A stretch of 64,000 nt of DNA, taken from the NCBI RefSeq assembly GCF_040137905.1, contig NZ_JBEFDG010000044.1, positions 62,001 through 126,000 on the forward strand, read 5' to 3'. The stretch is from Corticimicrobacter sp040137905. GTDB lineage: Bacteria; Pseudomonadota; Gammaproteobacteria; Burkholderiales; Burkholderiaceae_B. Both the position numbers and the translations under genes were made by a program. Positions 51,490 to 60,413 of this stretch are shown here, piece by piece (position 1 is the first letter of the stretch; every line of letters begins with the position of its first letter). Below the pieces are notes generated by a model. It had not been told where the DNA came from, searched no databases, and worked only from the letters and a program-made list of their open reading frames with translations.

Positions 51490-52440
51490 ATGCACCATAT
51501 TGGGTTTTTTATCTACCCGGGACACCAGATGCTCGATCTGGCAGGACCACTCTGTGCTTTCGAGTTCACACGGCACACTTTGGGTTACCAGCATTACGCG
51601 CTCAGCACACTGTCTGTATCTGGAGGCACCATCGTCAGCAGCGGTGGTGTTGGCATTGACAGTTCGCGTGCCGACGACGCATTACTGGACACCCTGATCA
51701 TCGTGGGCGGCGAGATCGATCAAATGCTGGACCGTGTGCAAATACAGGCCGTCACCGCACTGACACAACAGGCCCCACGCATCGCCAGCATCTGCACAGG
51801 CGCATTTTTACTTGCGGCTGCAGGGCTGCTTGACGGTCATCGCGCCACGACACACTGGGCTTTTGCACGTCAACTGCAACACCAGCATCCAAACATCAAG
51901 ATAGAAGCAGACCAGATTTTTGTGGAAGACAACGCGATCTGGACCTCGGCTGGCGTGACTGCCGGCATCGACCTGGCGCTGGCCTTGATTGAAAAGGACC
52001 ATGGCAGCGACATCGCCCACAAGACTGCACAAGAACTTGTCGTTTATCATCGACGCCCTGGCGGGCAATCACAATTCTCGCCGTTGTCCATCATGGCCCC
52101 CGAATCGGACCGCATTCGAATCGCGCTGACATTTATACGCAATCATCTACACGAACCCTTGCCGGTGTCTCGTCTCGCCGAAGCAGTACACCTGAGCGCA
52201 AGACAATTCAGTCGGTTGTTTCTGCACGAAACAGGAGACACGCCCGCCAAGGCAGTGGAGCGACTGCGGGCCGAAGCAGCAAGACTGCGCTTGCAGGACG
52301 GCTCTGAACCCGTTGAGCAGATTGCCCAAGCCGTTGGTTTCAGCGATCCCGAGCGCATGCGACGGGCTTTTACAAGAATCTATGGCATGCCTCCTCAAGC
52401 CATTCGTCGCCAACGCAATGCTACGCTGGCGACAGCATAG
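51490..52440 (+). CDS. GlxA-type AraC-family regulator
   Basis: A 316-residue transcription regulator. Residues 1-190 are a DJ-1/PfpI domain ('GPLCAFEFTRHTLGYQHYAL', 'SICTGAFLLAAAGLLDGHRATTHWAF'), and about 205-310 are two AraC helix-turn-helix motifs ('PLPVSRLAEAVHLSARQFSRLFLHETGDTPAKAVERLRAEAAR' and 'EPVEQIAQAVGFSDPERMRRAFTRIYGMPPQAIR'). It is divergent from the InhA-like gene with a 106-base gap. The region is visibly less GC-rich than its neighbours. A terminator-like repeat follows. Confidence 0.9.
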   Translation: MHHIGFFIYPGHQMLDLAGPLCAFEFTRHTLGYQHYALSTLSVSGGTIVSSGGVGIDSSRADDALLDTLIIVGGEIDQMLDRVQIQAVTALTQQAPRIASICTGAFLLAAAGLLDGHRATTHWAFARQLQHQHPNIKIEADQIFVEDNAIWTSAGVTAGIDLALALIEKDHGSDIAHKTAQELVVYHRRPGGQSQFSPLSIMAPESDRIRIALTFIRNHLHEPLPVSRLAEAVHLSARQFSRLFLHETGDTPAKAVERLRAEAARLRLQDGSEPVEQIAQAVGFSDPERMRRAFTRIYGMPPQAIRRQRNATLATA

Positions 52441-52470
52441 TATCCCCGCCGAATTTCTTGAGACCCAGGG

Positions 52471-52527
52471 AAAAAAGCCCCCACGCTTGTCGCTACGCGC
52501 CGGCGCTGCCTCCCGAGGGGACTTTTT
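52471..52527 (+). terminator. Terminator-like repeat element after the AraC regulator
   Basis: Complementary arms AAAAAAGCCCC (from 52471) and GGGGACTTTTT (from 52517; one A bulged) enclose the sequence CACGCTTGTCGCTACGCG. This form (poly-A, GCCCCCACGCTTGTCGC, GGGG, poly-T) is one I recognise as a recurring terminator-like element in Burkholderiales. The plus-strand T run fits termination of the regulator gene. Confidence 0.6.
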
Positions 52528-52547
52528 GTCTTGGGTCGGCCCGGCGA

Positions 52548-52583
52548 CAAAAAAAACCGCCGGGCAAAGAACCCGGCGGTTTT
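52548..52583 (-). terminator. Rho-independent terminator of sucCD
   Basis: Perfect 10-base arms AACCGCCGGG (52555-52564) and CCCGGCGGTT (52572-52581). On the minus strand the stem runs into TTTTTTTT, and it lies just beyond the sucD stop. It could also work on the plus strand, giving a bidirectional terminator. Confidence 0.85.
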
Positions 52584-52603
52584 GGCATGCAGACTGACAG
52601 CGC

Positions 52604-53497
<894 letters not shown>

Positions 53498-53519
53498 TTT
53501 TGAATATCCTTGGGCAAGA

Positions 53520-54680
53520 TTACTTGACGGCTGCAACAGCCTTGGTTGCCGCTTCGGCCATGGTATCGGCGCTGATGATGGGCAGGCCGGACTGGGCCAG
53601 CAGCTGCTTGCCGAGTTCTTCGTTGGTGCCCTTCATGCGCACCACCAGCGGCACGTTCAGGTTGACTGCCTTGCAGGCCGCGATCACACCTTCCGCGATC
53701 ACGTCGCAGCGCATGATGCCGCCAAAGATATTGACCAGGATGGCCTTGACATCCTCATTCTTGAGCATGATCTTGAACGCCTCGGTCACCTTCTCGGCCG
53801 TGGCACCGCCGCCGACGTCGAGGAAGTTGGCCGGCTCGCCGCCGAACAGCTTGATGGTATCCATGGTCGCCATGGCCAGGCCGGCACCGTTGACCAGGCA
53901 GCCGATGTTGCCGTCGAGCTGGATGTAGGCCAGGTCGAACTTGCTGGCTTCGATTTCAGCAGGATCCTCTTCGTCCAGATCGCGGTACTCGACGATCTCG
54001 GGATGACGGAACAGCGCGTTGGAGTCGAAATTGAACTTGGCATCCAGGGCGATGATATTGCCCTTGCCGTCACGGTTGAGCGGATTGATCTCGACCAGCG
54101 AGGCATCCGTCTCCATGTAGCACTGGTACAGCTTCTTGAAGACATCCACGGCCTGCTTGGCCGATTCGCCTTCCAGGCCGATCGCAGCAGCGATCCTGGC
54201 AGCCTGCGCATCTTCCAGACCGGTCAGCGGATCGATGTATTCGGTCACGATCTTCTCGGGCGTGGAATGGGCCACTTCCTCGATGTCCATACCGCCTTCG
54301 CTCGAAGCGATGAAGGCCACCTTCTGGGTGGCGCGGTCGGTCACCACGGACGCATAGTATTCTTTCTGGATATCGGCCCCGTCTTCGATGTACAGGCGCT
54401 TGACCTTCTGTCCTGCCGGGCCGGTCTGGTGCGTGACCAGTTGCATGCCCAGGATGTCGGACGCCAGCTTGCGCACGTCATCGATCGACTTGGCCACCTT
54501 GACGCCGCCGCCCTTGCCGCGACCGCCTGCGTGAATCTGGGCCTTGACCACCCATACCGGGCCACCCAGCTTTTCGGCTGCGGCCACAGCCTCGTCTACC
54601 GAAAAAGCGGGAATGCCGCGCGGCACGGGCACGCCGAATTTTTTCAGCAGTTCCTTGCCTTGGTACTCGTGAATTTTCAT
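53520..54680 (-). CDS. sucC: Succinyl-CoA synthetase, beta subunit
   Basis: A 386-residue ATP-grasp subunit that binds nucleotide and completes the heterodimer with SucD in the TCA cycle. 'MKIHEYQGKELLKKFGVPVPRG' is the N-terminal signature; 'KAQIHAGGRGKGGGVK' and 'VNIFGGIMRCDVIAEG' are further family blocks. Length is standard. It follows the DUF2889 gene by 18 bases and is followed by sucD, so the three are probably one operon. Confidence 0.97.
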   Translation of the reverse strand: MKIHEYQGKELLKKFGVPVPRGIPAFSVDEAVAAAEKLGGPVWVVKAQIHAGGRGKGGGVKVAKSIDDVRKLASDILGMQLVTHQTGPAGQKVKRLYIEDGADIQKEYYASVVTDRATQKVAFIASSEGGMDIEEVAHSTPEKIVTEYIDPLTGLEDAQAARIAAAIGLEGESAKQAVDVFKKLYQCYMETDASLVEINPLNRDGKGNIIALDAKFNFDSNALFRHPEIVEYRDLDEEDPAEIEASKFDLAYIQLDGNIGCLVNGAGLAMATMDTIKLFGGEPANFLDVGGGATAEKVTEAFKIMLKNEDVKAILVNIFGGIMRCDVIAEGVIAACKAVNLNVPLVVRMKGTNEELGKQLLAQSGLPIISADTMAEAATKAVAAVK

Positions 54681-54698
54681 GTGTTACCTGTCAGGACG

Positions 54699-55277
54699 TT
54701 AAGAAAAAGAAACAGTTGTCGGCGTTTCATGGCCGACATACCAGCGGGGATAATATTGTCTCACCACTTCGCCCTGCGTGCTCAACGCATGGCAACCATC
54801 AAGCTGGAACGGCTTGACCGTGCCCCCCTGGTCATCCTGGGGCGGGCGTCGATAGGTCATGGTCTGGATGGCGACTGTCGGCAGCACGGCCGTCAGTTCA
54901 CTCATGTGCGTACAGCCGGCATCGCGTCCGAAACGGGTGCGGACCTGCTGGCTAAAGCCCTTGAGCAGGTTCAGCCCGACCAGGCCGGCATAGGCCGGCT
55001 CGATGGCCTTGCAATGGTGATCGTAGGGTGCGCCATCATAGGCAGCACATGCGGCCACGATGCTGAAGTCCGCATTGATGGTGATACGCAGCGACATGTC
55101 ATGGACCGGACGGCCACTGAGATGGGTACTGCCATCACTGCGGCCGAAATCGTAGTGCTTGATGTCCGTCAGCCGGGCCTCGAGATCCCAGAGACCGTCT
55201 TCGCGCTCATAGCTCTCGACCTGTATCGTGCGGCGATGCAGGGCTCGGCGTGATGAAACAGCAGGAGGTAGAGACAT
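54699..55277 (-). CDS. DUF2889-family protein
   Basis: A 192-residue protein of unknown function. 'RRTIQVESYEREDGLWDLEARLTDIKHYDF' and the terminal 'YYPRWYVG' with 'GCTHMSELTAVLPTVAIQ' are typical of DUF2889, a family found upstream of sucC in Burkholderiales. No signal peptide or membrane segment was seen. The ATG at 55277 fits family starts better than the in-frame ATG at 55301, but neither has an obvious ribosome site. It is 18 bases before sucC on the same strand. Confidence 0.82.
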   Translation of the reverse strand: MSLPPAVSSRRALHRRTIQVESYEREDGLWDLEARLTDIKHYDFGRSDGSTHLSGRPVHDMSLRITINADFSIVAACAAYDGAPYDHHCKAIEPAYAGLVGLNLLKGFSQQVRTRFGRDAGCTHMSELTAVLPTVAIQTMTYRRPPQDDQGGTVKPFQLDGCHALSTQGEVVRQYYPRWYVGHETPTTVSFS

Positions 55278-55402
55278 GGTGCAGGCCGGAATATCTGACA
55301 TAAATCAAATCCGGTCGAGTATAGCGCACTCAGGTGTCTCGACTTCGATGTCTTATAGATGAATCCGGTGTCCGGCCTGCGGCTGGACACCGGCGGCTGC
55401 CA

Positions 55403-57700
55403 TCAGGCTGCTGCGCGCAGATCCTTGGCGGCCTGCACCATCGCCACCAGCGCAGCGCGGGTTTCAGGCCAGGCACGAGTCTTCAGGCCGCAATCCGGAT
55501 TGACCCAGAGACGCTCCCTGGGCAGACGCGCGGCCGCCTTGTTCATCAGATCCACCATCCACTGGACTTCCGGCACATTGGGTGAATGGATGTCATAGAC
55601 GCCCGGACCAATGTCATTGGGATAATGAAAGTCCTCGAATGCCTCCAGCAGCTCCATGTTGGAGCGCGAGGTTTCGATCGTGATCACGTCCGCATCCATG
55701 GCCGCGATCGAATCGATGATGTCGTTGAACTCCGAATAGCACATGTGGGTATGAATCTGTGTATCGTCCTGCACGCCCGAGGTAGAAAGGCGGAAGCAAT
55801 CCACCGCCCAGTCCAGGTAATGTTTCCAGTCCGCCTTGCGCAGCGGCAGCCCTTCGCGGATGGCCGGTTCGTCGATCTGTATGACCTTGATGCCTGCGGC
55901 TTCCAGATCATTGACTTCATCGCGCAGCGCCAGCGCCAGTTGGCGGCAGGTGGTTTCACGCGGCTGGTCATCGCGCACGAACGACCACTGCAGGATAGTG
56001 ACCGGGCCGGTCAGCATGCCCTTGACCGGACGCGCGGTCAGTGACTGGGCATATGACGACCAGCCCACAGTCATCGGTGCCGGACGTGCCACATCACCAA
56101 AAATGATGGGCGGTTTGACGCAACGCGAACCATAGCTCTGCACCCAGCCATTGCGGGTGAAGGCAAAGCCGGCCAGCAGTTCACCGAAATACTCGACCAT
56201 GTCGTTGCGCTCGGGCTCACCATGAACCAGCACATCAAGATCGATTTCTTCCTGGAAGCGGATCACGCGCTCGATCTCTTCACGAATGGCATGTTCGTAC
56301 TGTGCATCCGACAGTGCGCCGGATTTCCAGTCGCGACGCAGTGTCCGGATTTCCTGGGTCTGAGGGAAGGAGCCGATCGTCGTCGTGGGGAAAGCCGGCA
56401 GTTCGAGCGCAGATTGCTGGCTGCTGATGCGGGCAGCAAAAGCGGCCCGGTCACGCGACACATTGCGGGACTCGGCCAGGCGCTGCGCCACGGCAGGATT
56501 GTGGATACGGGCCGAAGCACGACGCACGGCCAGCGCATTCTGCTGTATCGTCCAGTCGGCACGCGTAGCGTCGTTATCAATCCCATCCAGCTTGCGGGCC
56601 AGCAGGTTCAGTTCGGCCAGTTTCTGGCGGGCGAACGACAGCCAGCTCTTGAGTTCGTTATCGAGTTCGGTTTCCTGCTCCAGGTCAACCGGCACATGCA
56701 GCAGCGAACACGAAGGAGCCAGCCACAGACGATCGCCCAGCGCGGCCTTGACAGGGGCCAGTGCCGACTCTGCAGACTCGAGATCAGTGCGCCAGATATT
56801 GCGACCGCTGATCCAGCCTGCCGACAGGACCTGATCTGGTCGCAGATCCGCTGCCACCAGCGCCAGTTGCTCCGGTGCACGCGACAGATCCACATGCAGT
56901 CCGGCCACGGGCAAGCCCGACGCCGTCGCCAGATTGTCTTTCAATCCATCAAAATACGTCGCCAGCAGGATCTTGACGGGAGCCGTCTGGAACTCGGCAT
57001 AGACCTGACCAAAAGCCTCTTTCCAAGCCTGCGGCAAGTCCAGAGTCAGGATGGGCTCATCAATCTGCACCCACTCGACACCCTGCCCCGCCAGGCGCTC
57101 CAATACCAGTCGATAGACAGGCAGCAGCGCCTCCAGCAGCTTCAGCTTGCCTTCATCCTGGGCACCATCCTGAAAAGCGTCACCCTTGCCCAACCACAGC
57201 CAGGTCAACGGGCCAGGAATGACCGGCTTGACGGCATATCCCTGTGCACGGGCCTCATCCACCTGCTCGAACAGATATTCGCGGGCAATGCGGAACTGCT
57301 GGCTGGGCGACAGTTCGGGCACGATGTAGTGGTAGTTGGTATCGAACCATTTGGTCATTTCGCAGGCAGCTGCCGGCGTACCGGTCGGAGCACGGCCGCG
57401 CCCCAGGCGAAACAGCGTATCCAGATCGACAGGTGCACCAGCGGCCTGGCCAAAACGTGCGGGGATTGCACCCAGCAGCGTCGTCCATTCCAGGATCTGG
57501 TCATACCAGGCAAAATCGCCCACCGGCACGAACTTCAGACCGGCATCGGCCTGCTGCCGCCAGTGTCGGGCGCGCAGATCACGCCCGGCCTGCTCCAGCT
57601 CATCACGGCTTTGCTTGCCAGCCCAATACGCCTCGACTGCCCGCTTGAGTTCGCGCTGCACACCGATACGGGGAAAACCAAGATTATGAATAACAGTCAT
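55403..57700 (-). CDS. metE: Cobalamin-independent methionine synthase
   Basis: A 765-residue enzyme that methylates homocysteine with 5-methyltetrahydrofolate polyglutamate without vitamin B12. The zinc ligands lie in the C-terminal barrel: 'HTHMCYSEFND' (His and Cys) and 'NPDCGLKTR' (Cys near residue 737). 'TTTIGSFPQTQEIR' starts the catalytic half, which follows a duplicated N-terminal half. The ATG at 57700 (MTVIHNLGFPRIG) is the family start. It is divergent from metR, with a MetR box in the gap, so it is very probably MetR-activated. Confidence 0.97.
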   Translation of the reverse strand: MTVIHNLGFPRIGVQRELKRAVEAYWAGKQSRDELEQAGRDLRARHWRQQADAGLKFVPVGDFAWYDQILEWTTLLGAIPARFGQAAGAPVDLDTLFRLGRGRAPTGTPAAACEMTKWFDTNYHYIVPELSPSQQFRIAREYLFEQVDEARAQGYAVKPVIPGPLTWLWLGKGDAFQDGAQDEGKLKLLEALLPVYRLVLERLAGQGVEWVQIDEPILTLDLPQAWKEAFGQVYAEFQTAPVKILLATYFDGLKDNLATASGLPVAGLHVDLSRAPEQLALVAADLRPDQVLSAGWISGRNIWRTDLESAESALAPVKAALGDRLWLAPSCSLLHVPVDLEQETELDNELKSWLSFARQKLAELNLLARKLDGIDNDATRADWTIQQNALAVRRASARIHNPAVAQRLAESRNVSRDRAAFAARISSQQSALELPAFPTTTIGSFPQTQEIRTLRRDWKSGALSDAQYEHAIREEIERVIRFQEEIDLDVLVHGEPERNDMVEYFGELLAGFAFTRNGWVQSYGSRCVKPPIIFGDVARPAPMTVGWSSYAQSLTARPVKGMLTGPVTILQWSFVRDDQPRETTCRQLALALRDEVNDLEAAGIKVIQIDEPAIREGLPLRKADWKHYLDWAVDCFRLSTSGVQDDTQIHTHMCYSEFNDIIDSIAAMDADVITIETSRSNMELLEAFEDFHYPNDIGPGVYDIHSPNVPEVQWMVDLMNKAAARLPRERLWVNPDCGLKTRAWPETRAALVAMVQAAKDLRAAA

Positions 57701-57820
57701 ATCCAAATACCACCCACGAGAAGGTTCAGAATCCATGCCTGCTTTCAAGAACAGGCTTTCAGGATGGGTATTCTGGAGGATCGACGCTACAATGCAAAAT
57801 CAATGTCTTCATCCATAAGT

Positions 57821-57833
57821 TGAACAAAATTCA
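57821..57833. promoter_or_regulatory. MetR binding site in the metE-metR gap
   Basis: TGAACAAAATTCA matches the MetR consensus TGAA-N5-TTCA exactly. It overlaps the first base of the metR start codon, so binding could repress metR directly while activating metE, whose ATG is 120 bases away. Confidence 0.7.
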
Positions 57834-58756
57834 TGCTTGAGCTCAGACACCTCGAAACCATTCACGCCATTCATGAAACCGGATCGCTCAACGAGGCCGC
57901 CGATCGGCTTCACGTCACTCAATCGGCCCTGTCACATCAATTGCGCGATCTTGAGACGCGTCTCGGCGTCGCCCTGCTCAACCGGCGCACCCGGCCAGCA
58001 CGCCTGACTACGGCAGGCCTGCGCGTATTGTCATTGGCAGAAGATGTCCTGCCGCGTATCCGCAACACGGAACGCGAACTGCAACGGCTGGCTCAGGGGC
58101 GCAGCGGCCGCCTGCACCTGGCCATCGACTGCCACTCGTGCTTCCAGTGGCTGATGCCGGCACTCGACAATTTTCGCCAGCAATGGCCCGACGTTACGCT
58201 GGATCTGTCTGCAGCCTTCTCGTTTGCCCCACTGCCGGCCCTGGTCCGCGGCGATCTCGATCTGGTCATCACCTCCGATCCGGCACCGCTGGACAACGTG
58301 CAATACCTGCCACTGTTCAGCTATGAACTGGTGCTCGCGGCCAACCGGGCCAATCCGATCTGCAAGCAGGACTATGCCCACCCCGAGGACCTGTCCAGCC
58401 AGACACTGATCACCTACCCGGTGGATCGACAGCGACTCGATGTCTATACGGTATTCATGGACCCCGCTGAAGTAGAGCCTGCAGCAGTGCGCACAGCAGA
58501 GTTGACGCCCATCATTCTGCAGCTGATTGCCAGCGGTCGCGGCGTGGCTGCCCTGCCGAACTGGGCATTGATGGAGTACATGCAGCACGACTGGCTGGCT
58601 GTCTGCCGATTGGGTGCCGAAGGCATCTGGCGCACGCTCTATGCCACCGTACGCACCGAAGATGTGGATGCGCCCTACATCCAGGATTTCATGGACGTGG
58701 CACGTACCGTCTGCTTCAAGAATCTGACGGGCATCCGCCAGCCAGGATCTTCTTGA
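57833..58756 (+). CDS. metR: LysR-family regulator MetR
   Basis: A 307-residue LysR-type regulator. The helix-turn-helix spans about residues 18-37 ('LNEAADRLHVTQSALSHQLRDLE'), followed by the substrate-binding fold that in MetR senses homocysteine ('RLHLAIDCHSCFQWLMPALDNFRQQWPDVTLDL' is MetR-like). It is divergent from metE. Its 3' end overlaps the convergent recX gene by 41 bases. Confidence 0.93.
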   Translation: MLELRHLETIHAIHETGSLNEAADRLHVTQSALSHQLRDLETRLGVALLNRRTRPARLTTAGLRVLSLAEDVLPRIRNTERELQRLAQGRSGRLHLAIDCHSCFQWLMPALDNFRQQWPDVTLDLSAAFSFAPLPALVRGDLDLVITSDPAPLDNVQYLPLFSYELVLAANRANPICKQDYAHPEDLSSQTLITYPVDRQRLDVYTVFMDPAEVEPAAVRTAELTPIILQLIASGRGVAALPNWALMEYMQHDWLAVCRLGAEGIWRTLYATVRTEDVDAPYIQDFMDVARTVCFKNLTGIRQPGSS

Positions 58757-59183
58757 CTACATCGTGTGAAAAGCCCCTGCCTGCCAGAAAGCGGGCCTGG
58801 CGCGCATAGTCGGCCGGCGCTTGCGGGAGTTCGCCACCGAAACGGCGCTGCCAGACCTCGCAGGCCCTGGGCAACTCGCTGCCGCGCAACTCTTCGCGCA
58901 ACTCGGCCATCTGCTCAGCCGGGATACCATGCTGGCGCAGTTCATCGAGAATGCGTGCCGTCCCCTGCTTGTGCGCCTTGCGCTGCACCAGCCCCTGGGC
59001 AAAGCGTGTATCCGACTGCCAGCCGGCACGCTCAAGTTCGCCCAGGACGGCCTCGATATCGCCCGGTGTTTCGCTATGGGGCTGCAGCTTGCGCAGCAAC
59101 TCCTGGCGGCTGTGTTCACGCCGCGACAACAGGGCCACCGCCCTCGACTTGAGCGAGGGCGTACGGCCGGACTTAGGCGTCAT
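58716..59183 (-). CDS. recX: RecA regulatory protein RecX
   Basis: A 155-residue regulator that caps and limits RecA filaments. 'SLKSRAVALLSRREHSRQELLRKL' and the repeated three-helix units ('WQSDTRFAQGLVQRKAHKQGTARILDELRQHGI', 'ADYARQARFLAGRGFSHDVVKKIL') are typical of RecX. The start at 59183 lies within the end of recA (11-base overlap), so it is translated from the recA transcript and shares LexA control. Confidence 0.92.
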   Translation of the reverse strand: MTPKSGRTPSLKSRAVALLSRREHSRQELLRKLQPHSETPGDIEAVLGELERAGWQSDTRFAQGLVQRKAHKQGTARILDELRQHGIPAEQMAELREELRGSELPRACEVWQRRFGGELPQAPADYARQARFLAGRGFSHDVVKKILAGGCPSDS

Positions 59184-60255
59184 CCCCATCGGCATCCGGC
59201 TGGGTTGCCACCGGCACGGAACCTGCCGGACGCGTGGCGACCCCCAGTTTTTCACGAACGAGGTTCTCAATCTCCAGCGCCAGCTCGGGACGTTGCTTGA
59301 GATAATCGCGCACGTTGTCCTTGCCCTGACCGATCCGATCACCGTTGTAGCTGTACCAGGCACCGGCCTTGTCGACGATACCCGCCTGCACGCCCAGGTC
59401 GATGACTTCACCTTCGCGAGAAATGCCTGCTCCATACATGATGTCGAACTCGGCCTGCTTGAAGGGCGGTGACACCTTGTTCTTGACGACCTTGACACGG
59501 GTCTCGTTGCCAACGACCTCGTCACCCTTTTTGATCGAACCGATGCGACGAATATCAAGCCGCACGGACGCATAGAACTTGAGCGCATTGCCACCCGTGG
59601 TGGTCTCGGGGTTGCCGAACATCACGCCGATCTTCATGCGAATCTGGTTGATGAAGATCACCATGCAGTTGGTGCGCTTGATGGTCGCCGTGAGCTTGCG
59701 CAATGCCTGGCTCATCAGACGGGCCTGCAGACCGGGCAGCGAGTCGCCCATGTCGCCCTCGATTTCGGCCTTGGGCGTCAGCGCCGCCACCGAGTCGATC
59801 ACGATCAGGTCAATCGAGCCGGAGCGTACCAGTGCGTCAGTAATCTCGAGCGCCTGCTCACCCGTATCGGGCTGGGAAATCAGCAGATCCTCGAGATTGA
59901 CACCCAGGCGTGCAGCATACTGTACGTCGAGCGCATGCTCGGCATCGATGAAGGCGCAGGTGCCACCGATCTTCTGCATTTCGGCGATGACCTGCAGGGT
60001 CAGCGTGGTCTTACCCGAAGACTCCGGACCGTAGACCTCGACCACACGGCCACGCGGCAGACCACCGACGCCAAGGGCAATATCCAGCCCGAGCGAACCG
60101 GTCGAGACAACCTGGATATCGTGTTCGATCTGGTTGTCGCCATAGCGCATCACCGAACCCTTGCCGAACTGCTTTTCGATCTGCGACAGGGCAGCAGCCA
60201 GGGCCTTGGCTTTCTCGGCCTTGGCAGCGGTGCCGGCCTTGGAGTTTGAATCCAT
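59173..60255 (-). CDS. recA: Recombinase RecA
   Basis: A 360-residue DNA-dependent ATPase for homologous recombination and the SOS response. Walker A is 'GPESSGKTT' at residues 76-84, Walker B is 'LIVIDSVAAL', and the DNA-binding loop block 'ALRKLTATIKRTNCMVIFINQIRMKIGVMFGNPETTTGG' is complete. The C-terminal tail is acidic (DADGDDA). A LexA box lies about 85-100 bases upstream. recX follows with an overlap. Confidence 0.98.
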   Translation of the reverse strand: MDSNSKAGTAAKAEKAKALAAALSQIEKQFGKGSVMRYGDNQIEHDIQVVSTGSLGLDIALGVGGLPRGRVVEVYGPESSGKTTLTLQVIAEMQKIGGTCAFIDAEHALDVQYAARLGVNLEDLLISQPDTGEQALEITDALVRSGSIDLIVIDSVAALTPKAEIEGDMGDSLPGLQARLMSQALRKLTATIKRTNCMVIFINQIRMKIGVMFGNPETTTGGNALKFYASVRLDIRRIGSIKKGDEVVGNETRVKVVKNKVSPPFKQAEFDIMYGAGISREGEVIDLGVQAGIVDKAGAWYSYNGDRIGQGKDNVRDYLKQRPELALEIENLVREKLGVATRPAGSVPVATQPDADGDDA

Positions 60256-60338
60256 GAATGATCCTTGTTGTCGTGTGGTGCGAGTGAAGACTGCTGCGCA
60301 ACGCAGCGCCTGATATACGAATTATGCACCGGATTATA

Positions 60339-60354
60339 CTGTATATATGAACAG
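60339..60354. promoter_or_regulatory. LexA (SOS) box upstream of recA
   Basis: CTGT-ATATATGA-ACAG matches the Gram-negative LexA consensus CTGT-N8-ACAG, and the flanking TA...CA also fits. It lies 84 bases before the recA start, overlapping an AT-rich promoter-like stretch. Confidence 0.85.
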
Positions 60355-60413
60355 CATGCGCAAATTCAGCACACCACCGCTCCACACCGCGTCAGCCAAG
60401 AACCGCCAGCGAC

